From Dipteris shenzhenensis (lineage: Eukaryota > Polypodiophyta > Polypodiopsida > Gleicheniales), in NCBI GenBank assembly GCA_047967505.1, contig CM106540.1: DNA of 64,000 nt. One strand, given 5' to 3'. Position 1 is the first letter of the stretch, and every line of letters starts with the position of its first letter. This document shows, in pieces, positions 13,392 to 25,400 of this stretch. The notes under the pieces were generated by a model, which had not been told where the DNA came from, searched no databases, and saw only the letters and a program-made list of their open reading frames with translations. Both the position numbers and the translations under genes were made by a program.

Positions 13392-16300
13392 TAAAACTAC
13401 TTTTTGGCAATGGCAGACCGGGAGTTTTATACACTACATTTCTCGGTTTATAGGAGGTTTTGTGATTGCGTTCACCTCTCTCTGGAAACTTTCCCTTGTT
13501 ACTCTTTCTGTGATGCCATTCTTTGTTTTCACTGGAGGTGTTTATGCAATTATCATTGTCGGGCTCACAAGCAAGGGCCAACAAGCATATGTGAGGGCTG
13601 GGGAAATTGCAGAGGAGGTATTGCCTGTATTTTGGCAGATGCAAGTCGTTTAGCTTTGAAGAATGAAAACCTGTCTTATAAGAGATTCACTTTTCCCAAT
13701 CAGGTAATGTCTCAAATTCGGACAGTACATGCTTTTGTGGGCGAGGAGAAAGCCTGCAAGTCCTATATGGACGCTCTCCAAGTGACCAGGAAGCTTGGTA
13801 AACGAAGTGGCTTGGCCAAAGGGCTAGGTATTGGAATCTTATATGGATTGGGGTTTTGTATGTTCGCATTGCTTTTATGGTATTCTGGAGAGCTTATTCG
13901 GCATGGAGTCACAAATGGTGGACAAGCTTTCACAACAATTCTCAATGTCCTTGCGAGTTCCCTGTAAGTGTGTCGCATTTTACTTGTTAATTTTGACAGA
14001 TTTTGCGGTGTGTATTATTTTGTTAGGGCAAGAAAGGGACTATATATACGCACAACAGGGAGGAGAAAATGCTGGAGGGGTAGGGAATTAGATAAGAACA
14101 GATGGCTTCACTTAAATGACAGGTGATCAGCCTAGAGTTTGAAAAAGAAGGATGAAATGCAAGAGGAGAGAAAGAAGGGCAGCATTGACCTTAGGGAGAG
14201 GCAGCAGGGAATGGTAGAGGTAAAAGGTAATGACGAGTGCTAGCAGCTTTTGACATCAAGTTTTCTGGCATTGGTTACTAGCTTTCTCTATTTTGTACTA
14301 CGATCCAAAATTTCACATACAACTCACTATCAAAAGGTACGTGATAATGATTATTATGGGTACTTATATATTGGTGAAGATCAAGCTGATAGTGGCCATG
14401 TATGACTACTAAAGAAGGGTGCTAGCTGCCATTGTTTCTAGAATTTATCCTGCCTTCTAGCCTCTGGAGTCTCATTGGCCTGCCCTGCTCTTTAAGTGGA
14501 TCCCCAGTCGTTCTTGTCTAGCCCGCTGATTGGAATACATTGAGACATTCAAAGTATACAATTTTGCATGAGCTTGGAGTGTAGAATGGAGCAGATGGTG
14601 GTTTTACGTTTTTACAAGGTCTTTTGATGTAAGGTTTTGTTAGCTATTCCAGAATCCTGGATATCTGTCGTAGGAGCCTTCAGTAATAACGGAGGCTTAG
14701 CTTTGACAGATTTGTGTCTATTACAATATAATCAAATGAAAGACTTTTCTTAGTGGATATCGCAACTTTTTGGACGGTAAAACTGCTTGTGTGTGGTGAT
14801 ATTTGACTCCTGCTTGTATATCCAGTTTCCATTCTGTTTTCCTTGTTTGGGAGAGGAGCTGTTCTATCAAGTGTGTTAGTGATGTTGCAATAATGGGACT
14901 ATGCAACTGTGACGTGCAGTGCTCTTGGTCAGGCAGCTCCAGATTTGGCAGCATTTAGCAAGGCAACAGTTTCAGGCTACACCATCATGGAGATGATTAA
15001 GCGGAAACCATCGATTGGTCTCAGTAGAGAAGAGGGCGTAAAGCTTGATAAAATAGGAGGTCGAATTGAGCTGCACAATGTTGATTTTAGCTATCCTTCC
15101 CGACCTGATAGTCACGTCTTAAAAAATTTCTCACTGTCAATCCCAGCTGGGAAGGTGGTTGCAGTTGTTGGTAGCAGTGGTTCAGGGAAAAGCACCGTCA
15201 TCTCTCTTATTGAACGGTTTTATGATCCAACATCAGGTAGGATTTGTACAGGCTTGTCTTTTCAAAGCATGCATTATCGGTACATATTCCTTATCCTTTA
15301 AATAAATTGTGTGATAGGGGAAGTGCTCCTGGATGGACACAACATAAAAGATTTGCAGTTGAAGTGGCTGAGAGCACAAATGGGTCTTGTGAATCAAGAG
15401 CCTGCGCTTTTTGCTACAACCATACGGGAGAATATTTTGTATGGAAAGGAGGGAGACGTGGTCATGGAGGAAGTCGTGCAGGCGGCATCATTTTCTTGTG
15501 CTCACGACTTCATAAATATGCTTCCAAATCGCTATGAAACTCAGGTTATCCATCATACTCCAGTTTCATTCATGATTAAAGAGATTTGAGCTTTAAATAT
15601 CTGTTGCGTAAGTCGTGTTAGAACATGCCAGATTGATGGCTGCATTTTGTTTCTTGTCGTTGTGAATTAGTCAATGCAATTTGTGCCTATTGATCTGTTC
15701 ATTTATCAAATTTGGCGATAATTTCAAAGGCATTGCAAAGCTCGGGGGCTTAGCTCCTGAACAATCGAATTGTTGAGTGAACACATTTTCTGACCTTGCC
15801 TCACCAATCGCATATTATGTCACCAGTTCTCTGGAAAAGTGCTCTTGCTCACCAAGTTTCACAAAAATACTGTGTGACGATGTTTGTGACACAGGTAGGG
15901 GAGAGAGGTGTGCAATTGTCTGGAGGGCAGAAACAGAGAATAGCAATTGCCAGGGCAATGCTTAAAAACCCGTCAATTCTTCTCCTGGATGAGGCCACAA
16001 GTGCGTTGGATGCTGAGTCTGAGAAGATTGTTCAGGGGGCCCTTGATCGAGTTATGGTGGGCCGCACAACTGTGGTCGTAGCTCATCGTTTATCAACAAT
16101 CCAGAATGCAGATACGATTGCTGTTGTGCAGGAAGGAAAAGTTGTAGAATTTGGGATGCACCGAGAATTGGTGGCAAAAAATGGAGCATATGCCTCTCTC
16201 ATAAAGATTCAACAGGAAGGTACAAAACCAGGTCAAGAGGGTGCAGCAATTAGGCATCACAACAGGCAAGCTCTTTGCAATAAAAGTTCATTTTTCTTGT

Positions 16301-18510
16301 ACGTCTTCTCCTTTTAACTCTCTCAGATATTAGCCCTAATAATTATACACTTTGATGCAGGCTTTCTCATGGATCCATTTCACAGAGAACTTTTAGTTTT
16401 CGATCAAATACAGACTCTACAGCCACGTCTGGCGCTTTAGGGAAATTAGACGTCACTGATTATGTTGGACCCAAACCTTCCCTTAAGAGATTATTGATGC
16501 TGAATCTCACAGAATGGCCCTACGGTCTTATTGGTTCACTTAGCGCCATTGTTGCTGGCGCCCAAACACCTTTGTTTGCGTTGGCAATAACTCAAGCTTT
16601 GGAATACTTCTATTCTCCAAGCGAAGCGTATATGAAGAGAGGGCTTACAAAGGTCTCCGTGTATTGTACCGTGGCTGGTGTGGTAGTTCTGCTGGCATAT
16701 ACCAGCGAGTTCTACTTCTCCGGAATTGTGGGAGAAGGGATTACAATGCGTGTCCGCAGACTGATGTTCTCTGGTGTGCCTTTTCTCTTTGATGATTAAC
16801 TATTAGTGCACCTGCACAAATGCTGTATACAGTGCATTTCTTTCAGTAATCTTGAAGCGTGACTACTTTGTTGAGGTAATAACGTGGAAAGTTTTGTGTA
16901 CAGCGATGCTTAGAAATGAAATGGGCTGGTTCGATCAGAATAGTAGTAGCCTTCTTGCCTCACGCTTGGCCACGGATGCAACAATGGTCAGAGTTGCGGT
17001 CGCAGATCGCATCACGACGTTACTTCAGAATTTGGGCTTGATTGTGACTGCATTCACCATCGCCTTCCTACTCCAATGGCAGGTTGCACTCGTCATCATT
17101 GCCACTTATCCGGCCATCATTGGAGCACAAACAGGCCAGGTATGAAGCCCTTGTTCAAAGCGGTGAATAGTCGTTCGAGTAGCTCTTTGTGTGACGATGT
17201 GAATGTCCGTTGTTCTTAGGTTGTGTCTTTAACGCGACCTCATGACACTGCTATGTCTCCTGGCCTGACAGATGCTATTCATGAAAGGCTTCCTCGGCGA
17301 TTTAAGTAAAGCTTATGCGAAAGCGAACGTGGTGGCAGGTGAAGCTGTTAGCAATATCCGTACCGTGGCAGCTTTCTGTGCGGAGGAGAAGGTGATGGGG
17401 TTGTTCGGCAAAGAGCTCGAACAAACCAAGAAGGAAGCTTTCTTGCGTGGGCAAACTTCAGGGCTCGGCTTTGGCGGCTCTCAGCTATGTTTGTTTAGCT
17501 CATATGGGCTAGCGCTTTGGTATGCGTCTACCTTGATACAAAAGGGCGAGGCGCAGTTCGGGGAAGTCATGAAATGCTTCATGGTGCTCATCATCACTGC
17601 GTTCGGCATTGCGGAGGCTCTCAGCATGGCTCCCGAAATAGTGAAGGGAACAGAGGCGTTAAGCGCAGTGTTCGAAATCCTAGATCGACGGACAGAGATC
17701 GATCCAGACGATCCGCGGGCGCAAGATGTGGGAGAAGTGAAAGGCTCGATCGAGTTGAGGCATGTGGATTTTTGTTACCCAGCAAGACCCGACGTCATGG
17801 TCTTCAAAGATTTCGCTTTGAAAGTTCGGAAAGGTCACAGCCTTGCACTGGTGGGAGCTAGCGGTTCAGGGAAGAGCTCGGTGATAGCTTTGATAGCCAG
17901 GTTCTACGACCCAGTGAATGGGAAGGTGATGTTAGACGGGAAAGACATAAAGCAACTGAAGCTGAAAGCGCTGCGGCAGCACTTGGGGCTGGTGCAGCAG
18001 GAACCGGCGCTGTTCTCCACCAGCATCTACGAGAACATCGTATATGGGAAAGAGAACGCGACGGAAGGCGAGGTGGTGGAGGCTGCGAAGGCGGCCAACG
18101 CGCACAATTTCATAAGCGGGCTGCCGGATGGGTACAAGACGGAGGTGGGCGAAAGGGGGCTGCAGCTGTCGGGGGGGCAGAAGCAGAGGGTGGCGATCGC
18201 GAGGGCGGTGCTGAGGAACCCCGCCATTTTGCTGCTGGACGAGGCCACCAGCGCGCTGGACACCGAGTCGGAGATGCTGGTGCAGGAGGCGCTGGACAAG
18301 CTCATGCAGCGCCGCACCACGCTCGTCGTGGCGCACCGCCTCTCCACCATCCAGAACGCCCACTCCATCGCCGTGCTGCACAAGGGCGCCATCGCCGAGC
18401 AGGGCTCCCATCACGACCTCCTCGCCAAGCGCGCCGCCTACTTTCAGCTCCTCAACCTCGCCGCCGCCGCCCCCCTGGAAACGCTCCCTCGTTCCTCCTC
18501 TTTCAACTAG
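10218..18510 (+). CDS. ABCB: ABC transporter B family, full-size (ABCB2/ABCB10-like), 11 exons
   Basis: A full P-glycoprotein-type exporter (TMD1-NBD1-TMD2-NBD2), predicted 1,285 aa, expected in a membrane as an ATP-driven efflux pump. Phase-consistent exons: 10218-10580, 10725-10779, 11263-11438, 13417-13617, 13704-13963, 14920-15236, 15318-15544, 15895-16265, 16361-16773, 16904-17139, 17272-18510. NBD1 has Walker [10 protein letters not shown] (about residues 436-444), LSGGQ (about 541) and [12 protein letters not shown] (about 562). NBD2 has GASGSGKSS (about 1068), LSGGQ (about 1172) and [13 protein letters not shown] (about 1190). Both NBDs have the AHRLST H-loop. [20 protein letters not shown] and [11 protein letters not shown] resemble the plant ABCB2/ABCB10 branch as recalled. 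Substrate cannot be told. All introns are GT-AG except intron 8 (16266-16360), which reads as GC-AG. The last exon is markedly GC-rich. The ATG starts a Ser/Gly-rich tail before the first TMD. The gene looks intact. Confidence 0.93.
12784..12813. repeat. (CT)n microsatellite in ABCB intron 3
   Basis: A perfect CT tract inside the roughly 2-kb intron 11439-13416, the longest of the gene. It has no coding role. Confidence 0.9.
13356..13389. repeat. (AG)n microsatellite just before ABCB exon 4
   Basis: An AG tract preceded by C-rich and CA sequence ends only about 27 bp upstream of the acceptor for exon 4 (13417). It replaces what would normally be a pyrimidine-rich stretch before an acceptor. 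Confidence 0.9.
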
Positions 18511-20149
18511 TGTATTCCAAGTTCCTACCCTGTCATTTCTGAGCTCCTCGCGCAACGGAGGCAGCAAGTTACCCTTTAAATGCTCAAGCCAGTAATTATT
18601 CAATATTTTTAATACTTCATCCAAGTAAACTAGTTATTCTTTCTGGCCTGCCACGGGGAGGCTTTAGTGATTGTGGCCTTTTTTCGTTCGCCCTCCACGT
18701 GGTATTTCAGGATTGGTCCTCTGGGGAATGCTTAACACGTGGCCCGGTTCGGGGATTTTCGTGTTTGGTGGCCTTTTGCTGTTGTCTCGTTTCGTGCAGT
18801 GCCCAACACGTGGGACTTTAGCGTTGTATGCGGCCAGACAGCTTTGGATGAGGTTTAGTTGTGCATGCGCTCGAGGTTTACGTTGCAGACCTATGTCTAT
18901 GTCGACGCTCCTGCTCAGCTCAACCCTTTCCGTATCTTCCTCTACAACCACGAAGACGGATTCTCTACGTGAACATTGCATTGCCTCACAATTCTATTGT
19001 GCTTTGTGTCCTATGACCAAGGCTGGTCCGTCCTTTGTTTGTAGCGTATCGTTTGTGTGCTTCGCCCTCGCCCTTAGCTTTTGTGTGTTGTATCCGGCTT
19101 CCTGTGTGTTACAAGCTATGAAAGAGACCAAGACTTTCGTTGCTCCGTAGACCCCATATAGAACCTATGGACATCGAGAGCACGACTCTTGCTAGAGGTT
19201 CCCTTTGCTTGTGATATACAGATTCTATTTCCTTTTATAATTTGCTTTGGTGATCGCTCACTTCCTACAGATTTGGAGAAGTTTGGGCATTGTGTTCAGG
19301 AAAGAGGTGATGGTGTTAATTCGGGGTCCACTGGTACCTCATGCATGTGGTTACAGCTTCCCAAATGAATCGACGAATTGTGGTCTTTAATCCCGGATGG
19401 AACTGTTGGGTTCGTAAGTGGCTCCTCTATTTAATCTCGGATGTTAACTCTTTTTTAAGTCTGGATGCAACTATGGCGTATATTCACTTTGGGAACGATT
19501 ATGTTCTCTGCCACGAGTTTCCAAAGCGTCCTATCCATCTTGGCTGTTCGGATATGCAAGCCCCTGACTCTCGTCATTGATGAAAACTCGTAAGAGTGTG
19601 TGTTTGGGAAGACTACATCGTGTGGTTGTCTTCTAGCATCCATGAACTAGCTTCGATGGTGTGGTACAATCCATGGACTTTGAAAATGGGAAGTTTGCAA
19701 AAGGTCTTTCATAATTGCAAATTCATCTTCCGATTCAGGTTCACATTTTTGTATCCATTCTGATTGCAGGTTAGTTTGGAAAGGACTTCATTTTTTGTGA
19801 TCAGCGTCAAGCGCTCCCTATGTTGTTAGCTCATCTTTTGGTAGTTGCTTTTTTCATGCAGTAGAGTTGCAGCAGTTCAAGAACCCTGCTACAGATGTTT
19901 GCATTGACGATGACAGCGGAATAGGATGTCCCGTCAGTTGAGCCCAGTAGGTTGCTTGGATATGCTGTTGTCGTTCACCTCGTTGGGCTCGTATGAAGTG
20001 TAGTTTTACTCCTTAGTAAGAACGCATTGCAGGAGGTGCGATGGTTTGCTCAGTGACTTGCTTCATCAACTCATGAACACCACCTACAAGCATTGACATC
20101 CATGTGGACCCGAGGGAGAGGAAGACCTCCGAGAAGGACAAAGGCTTAA
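18511..20149. other. ABCB 3' flank and intergenic region
   Basis: Starts with the ABCB 3'UTR (length unknown). No other gene was recognised. The open frames at 18671-19150 and 19341-19580 have no conserved motifs and unlikely composition. The sequence to the right is interrupted at 20,150 by the giant transposon. Confidence 0.5.
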
Positions 20150-20153
20150 CAAA
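20150..20153. repeat. Possible left target-site duplication CAAA
   Basis: CAAA directly precedes the left TIR, matching CAAA at 39043-39046. Four A-rich bases are weak evidence alone, since an A-run here allows some sliding. Confidence 0.5.
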
Positions 20154-20179
20154 AACACTTATTTCATTAATTTTGGACT
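20154..20179 (+). repeat. Left terminal inverted repeat (26 bp)
   Basis: Begins AACACTTATTTC and ends TTTTGGACT. It is a perfect reverse complement of 39017-39042. The inner TTTTGGACT is repeated at 20211-20219. Confidence 0.9.
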
Positions 20180-20208
20180 TGTCAATGTACAAATTCATTT
20201 TTACATAT

Positions 20209-20220
20209 ACTTTTGGACTA
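20209..20220 (+). repeat. Left subterminal copy of the TIR inner motif
   Basis: ACTTTTGGACTA repeats the last nine bases of the TIR about 40 bp inward. The same 12-mer occurs inverted at 38996-39007, as expected for a repeated transposase-binding site (inference). Confidence 0.75.
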
Positions 20221-20399
20221 GTTTTCAGATAAAATTTAAGAAAAACCCAATCTTCAAAGCACATATAAAAACATAAAAACAAGCATTTTTTTATATATTT
20301 TTTAAGGACATGAAACTAAAATTATAAAATTTAACGCAGTCTAGATAAGTTACATGAAAAAATAAGATTAGGTTGTTGTAAACTCTTTTAATATTTAAT

Positions 20400-20640
20400 G
20401 GTGTTAATAAACACCTTCAAAAGTTAAGCCTGAGATAAGTTACACAAAAAAGAGTGGTTCATTAATTGTAAACTCTCTTTATATTTATAATAGTGTTTAG
20501 GAAACACTTTCAAAAGTTACAAGTGGAAGTAGCAAACTCTCACAATATTTATAATTTAGGTGTTGAAAAACACCAAAAGTTACAATAAGACTCTCATTGG
20601 AAGGCAAATTACACCAAAAGTTACAATAAGACTTTCACTG
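20400..20640. repeat. Left subterminal hairpin/AAAAGTTA repeats
   Basis: At least three small palindromes of the form GTGTT-spacer-AACAC occur (about 20400, 20492, 20571). Each is followed within a few bases by AAAAGTTA, and a further ACACCAAAAGTTAC copy follows. The palindrome arm resembles the TIR tip (AACACTT). This looks like a subterminal binding-site array. Confidence 0.65.
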
Positions 20641-20695
20641 GAAGGCAAATTTATTTTCAAGACTACAGCCATTCAATTTGATGAATTTTCTATTT

Positions 20696-21130
20696 TCAAG
20701 TCCTTAGTCTAAATTCAACCCATTCAAGAGCTGAGCTCATCTCATCCTCATCGATGTAGTTAAAATTATAGAAGAGAAGTAAGGATTGATGAATTTTCTC
20801 CTGCATAACACTTTGTTTATTCCGAATGGCTTGCGCTTCCTCGGGGGAAAATCTTCCATAACGAGCCACACGCGAAGATATCTCACTTTGAAAGTCTATC
20901 AACTCTCTCCTATATGACTGCAATTTATCTATTTCAGTAGTAGCCATACTTATTTTTCTTTCCTCTTCCTTCTCTAAGCCCTTCTGACAAGCAAAGTCAT
21001 CCTTCTCGTACTGGGTTAATGGAGCTGGATTTTGCTTTCTCTCCTCTCTCTTTCCTTGGTTCTCGGCAATCCATTCTTTGAGGCTGCTAATGGCTTGCTC
21101 GACAGAATCGATTACCTTAAAAAGATCCAT
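20696..21130 (-). CDS. Small charged, coiled-coil-like transposon protein (144 aa)
   Basis: Starts at ATG 21130 (MDLFKVIDSVEQAISSLKE) and ends at TGA 20696-20698. The protein is highly charged with heptad-like spacing of Leu, Ile and Val over roughly residues 5-100, suggesting helices or a coiled coil. No enzyme motif was recognised. The frame stays open upstream of this ATG only through the tandem repeats there, which translate to low-complexity Ser/Leu/His, so the ATG at 21130 is preferred. It lies about 540 bp inside the left TIR and reads towards it. Its position suggests an accessory DNA-binding or regulatory protein of the element; this is inference. Confidence 0.6.
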   Translation of the reverse strand: MDLFKVIDSVEQAISSLKEWIAENQGKREERKQNPAPLTQYEKDDFACQKGLEKEEERKISMATTEIDKLQSYRRELIDFQSEISSRVARYGRFSPEEAQAIRNKQSVMQEKIHQSLLLFYNFNYIDEDEMSSALEWVEFRLRT

Positions 21131-22371
21131 AATGGCTGCAAGATGAAAGGAGTATGCTTGAGAAGAGGAGGTAAGGTTGCGGGTAAGATGGAAGGAGCAA
21201 GCTTGAGGAGAGGAGTAAGGTAAGAAGAGTAAAGTGGAAGAAATGTGGAGAGGAGTAAGGTAAGAAGAGTAAAGTGGAAGAAGTTTTTGCTGCGGGTGAG
21301 ATATAGAAGATGAACGAGGTGAGGAAGGTAACGAGAGTGAGGAAAGATATAGAAGACTAACGAGGTGAGGAAGATAACGAGAGTGAGGAAGAGAGTGAGG
21401 AAAGATATAGAAGACGAACGAGGTGAGGAAGGTAACGAGAATGAGGAAGGTAACTAGAGGAGATAAGGCAAGATGAAAGGAGTATGCTTGAGAAGAGGAG
21501 GCAAGGCTGCGGGCAAGATGGAAGGAGCAAGCTTGAGGAGAGGAGTAAGGTAAGAAGAGCAAAGTGGAAGAAGTGTCTGCTGCGGGTGAGATATAGAAGA
21601 TGAACGACTACTAGGGAATTTATAGAACTACAGATGCAAGACCGTAATGCGAGATGACTAGATGCAAGATCGTAATGCGAGACATTATAAAATAAAATGA
21701 TGGGATGCAAGACCGTAATGGGAGACATTTGAGACATATAAGATAGTGATAGTACATTGAAATCTATAAAGTAAAATGATGGAACACAGGAATGATATAA
21801 TTAATAGAATCTCATCATGAAGAGCAAAGTGCAAGAAGTGTCTGCTGCGGGTGAGATATAGAAGATGAACGACTACTAGGGAATTTATAGAACTACAAAT
21901 GCAAGACCGTAATGCGAGATGACTAGATGCAAGATTGTAATGCGAGACATTATAAAATAAAATGATGGGATGCAAGACCGTAATGGGAGTCATTTGAGAC
22001 ATATAAGATAGTGATAGTACATTGAAATCTATAAAGTAAAATGATAAAACACAAGAATGATATAATTAATAGAATCTCATCATGAGATACTTGCTGTACA
22101 TAATAAATGATAGATTTTGAGTACATTGAAATCTATAAAATAAAGTGATGAAACATAAGAATGATATGATTATTAGATTCTCATCATAAGATATTTATTG
22201 TACATAATAAATTAGACTTTCAAAAAAGTAAAACCTAATGTATTGTAATGAAAAAATATCATAAAATATCCTAATGTATTGTAACATTTAACATAAGTTT
22301 TAAAAACACTATCATTAATCAATACAAACAAGATAAAAATCTTCAAGGACTCATGTTTCTTTCTACATGTT
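21131..22371. repeat. Upstream repeat block of the small minus-strand gene
   Basis: Several overlapping repeats lie upstream of the 144-aa ORF. Short units built on GGAGAGGAGTAAGGTAAGAAGAG and GAGGTGAGGAAGATAACGAGAG (both longer than a single motif and varied) fill about 21170-21560. A 265-bp tandem duplication follows (21554-21818 and 21819 to about 22085), then a third partial unit at about 22118-22190. This could be the promoter or 5' region of the small gene. Confidence 0.7.
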
Positions 22372-22492
22372 TTACAACTGAATAGAGTCTGATGAGTCCT
22401 CTTGAGGCTGTGATTCTCTAAGAGTACATTGAGTCTCTACTTGTGTGGATGGTGTACATTGAGATTCTACTTCTGGTGCAATCCGGATAGAC
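22372..22492 (-). other. Probable lost C-terminal extension of the Ulp1-fusion gene
   Basis: In a different frame from exon 8, this stretch encodes VESQC and VETQC repeats like the LETQC and VETQC repeats at the end of exon 8, then a stop at 22372. TGTGATGTTGTA occurs twice, 19 bp apart (22517 and 22536), and could explain the frame change. A tiny intron is an alternative. Confidence 0.45.
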
Positions 22493-25400
22493 TTAATCTC
22501 TTCCTCCTTTACAAGATGTGATGTTGTATTGTAAATGTGATGTTGTAGATGCACATTGAGTCTCCACTTCTTGTGTAGGAAGAATGCATTGAGTCTCTAA
22601 TTCAAGTGTAGACTGTAATGCTTCTACTTGAGGCTGTGATACAGAAGGAGACTGAATTGTCTCTTCTTTTTCTTTGGCTCCCTCAGGTTCTTCATTGAGT
22701 CCATCATGTTGTTTCTCAATGATAGCAGTTAGATAGTGAACAGTCTTAGCCACAAAATCTTGTAGCTCGAGCTTGGTATATGCTTCTATGGAGACATGTT
22801 CAAAAATTTCATTGAGATACAACATGAAGTTGTAGGCAATTCTCCACCCACTACTAAACATGTCCTTTTGGTCCACTGCGAGGCGTGTCTGGAAATTTGG
22901 TTGGTCTTGATGCTCCCTGATTTTCATAATCGCAGAAACTAACTTGTTTGCAGACCTGTCCATCATGACATATGACAAAGTGAATTTGTGTAGTAAATAG
23001 TAACTTGATGCATGTTCATAATGATATGATAAAATAACACTTACTTGAACACCCCGTGAAAGCCTGTAATTGAGTTGACAAACCAACAATGGTTGTCATC
23101 AAGGTCCCATACTATCAGGCTCCAATGTGAACTACATCACCAATAAAGAGCGATAAGATTTATCATAATATTAAGTATTAATTGACACAATATTATAAAT
23201 AAGAGAGTAAAAGAAAGATTGAGACCATACTTACTTCTCATAGTATGGAATAAAGACAAGTAGTATGCCATCCAAGTCTAAAGGTTGTAGAATTGAACAA
23301 ACATCATCTACTGTCTTCTTGGTATCACTAAGTACAGCTGAAAGAAGAGAATCGAGCATACAGACGCGATTCTGTACTGATCTAGGAAAATGAGATATAA
23401 CCGTACTGCAGCAATAAATAAATAAATGTTAGAAGCAGATTGAATCAAATGATTGAAGTATCAAGTCAAGAGATGTTCATATCAAACCTGAGGATGGCCA
23501 TCATGACTTTGTCATTAGCCTCTTTCAAAGGGTCGGAGAGGATTGTAACTTCCTCGCTACCAAAAGTCAAAACACGAGGTTGCTTGCTAATGATGACCTT
23601 AACCTCAAAAGAGCTCCCCATTTCGTCCAATACAGCGGTTACATCAGGACAACTTATGGGCGTAGCAACCAATGTTTCCTCTGGATGCTCCACCACGTTA
23701 TCAATAAATGCCTTAATGATAGATGACATAAATGCATATAGATGCAAGTCTGTATATGTGGACAATGAGGTTTCACCGCCTCTCAAATCAAAAATTTGAG
23801 CAAGGAGCAAGAAGCAGTTATATCCAACTCTCCACCCACAACTGTGGTCATCATTCTGCTTTGCTGCAGGGCATGTTACATACTCTATTTGATCTTCCAA
23901 GTCATCCTCCATTTGCATAAGTGCATCTATAGCACTTACCAACTTTCGAGCAGATCTACACATCAAAATAGAAAACATAAATGAATGTGCGCATTGCATA
24001 GGATGCATCTCATTGACATAATTATGACACAAGTAGGTTATACTTACTCTGACACACTGCCATGGATAGATGCTATTGAATTGACAAAGAAGCATTGCTT
24101 GGCTAAGATGTCCACAATTACCAAGCTCCAATGCAAGCTGCATTATCAATTAAGAATAATTATTATTTGATATAATCCTCCACAATGTAAGAGATAAGCT
24201 AGGTAGGGATTGATACTCACTCCTCGTGATATGCGGTAAAGATAACTCGCGCCGCAGTCAAATCAATAGGTTGCAACCACTTAAAAATGTCATCTATGGT
24301 CTTCTCCTTATTGCTAAGTACACTAGAAACAAGAGGATCGACCATATATGCACATCTTTGTATATATAGCAGAAGCTGTTGTAAAACCATACTGCAATAA
24401 AAAGAAAAGAATATTAGTTCATTTGATCCAATGGAAATACAAAAGCATAAAGTCAGTAAAAAGTTTGTGTCAAACCTGAGGATGGCTATTATAACCTTGT
24501 CATTGACCTCTTTCTTGAAGTTTATGAGGATTGAAATATCCTCTTCATCGAATATAAAAGTAAGAGGTTGTTCTCGAACTTGAAACCTAACTTGAAATGA
24601 CTTCTCCATTTGCTGCAATGTATGATTATTTTCTAGAGTCATCCGATGGATAGCCAGAGCAGCTTTGCTTTCTTGAGATGAGCTTTCATGATTCTCTGCT
24701 CCAACTATGTCCTCCTCATCCTCCTCCTCTCCCTTCTCCTATAAAAGGATAAAATAATTATGAGATTCAAAATTTTAAATTAATTATAAATTTAAAAAGA
24801 CCTTTAAATGAATAAAGAAAATTAAACATAAGTCTTCATACCTCTACATATCTTCGTGGTCTTTTTATGTAACCTTCAGAGGCAAGGTCAGTGTCATATC
24901 CATCTTCCTCTGCTTCCTTGCTATCGCTGGTATCCTCACTATTATATCCAGAGCTTTGATCATTTTCATCATCTTTCTTGCTCTCATCGTACATGATCTG
25001 CTCTATGTCATCCTCTTCATGTGAGATCGGACCTTTCTTATCAAACTTTATTGTGAGAGAAGCCACGGTATCAAGGTATTCCAAGCAAGCAGGGCTCTCA
25101 ATAATATTTACATTGTGTCCTTTTCTGATAAGAGCTTCGAACAGATGTCCCATTCGGCACAATGTGACTTCCCATCCAGACGGTAGCAAAAATTCCATCA
25201 TACTAATTAAAAGATCAGCACTTTTTGCTGGCCTTTCATAGTGATTTGCATTGCGATGGAGGGGACTTGGAGCTTCATGCTCTTCCAGCAGTAGTTGCAA
25301 TCTCTTTGCATTCCCTCTTATATTGTTTTGTAAGGAGTGATCATTATAAGGGCTCTTCATGCACAAGAAAAAGGTTTCTAGACTCTGTATCTTAAGACCG

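Noticed and set aside
17932-18624. Minus-strand frame of 230 codons over the ABCB 3' end
   Set aside because: Shadow of the GC-rich NBD2 coding strand; no start context or domain.
18671-19150. 159-codon frame downstream of ABCB
   Set aside because: No conserved motif; Cys/Ser/Leu-rich composition and overlap with a minus-strand frame suggest chance.
22493-24642. Three separate small Ulp1 genes
   Set aside because: Splice sites with preserved phase join them to each other and to the large upstream exon.
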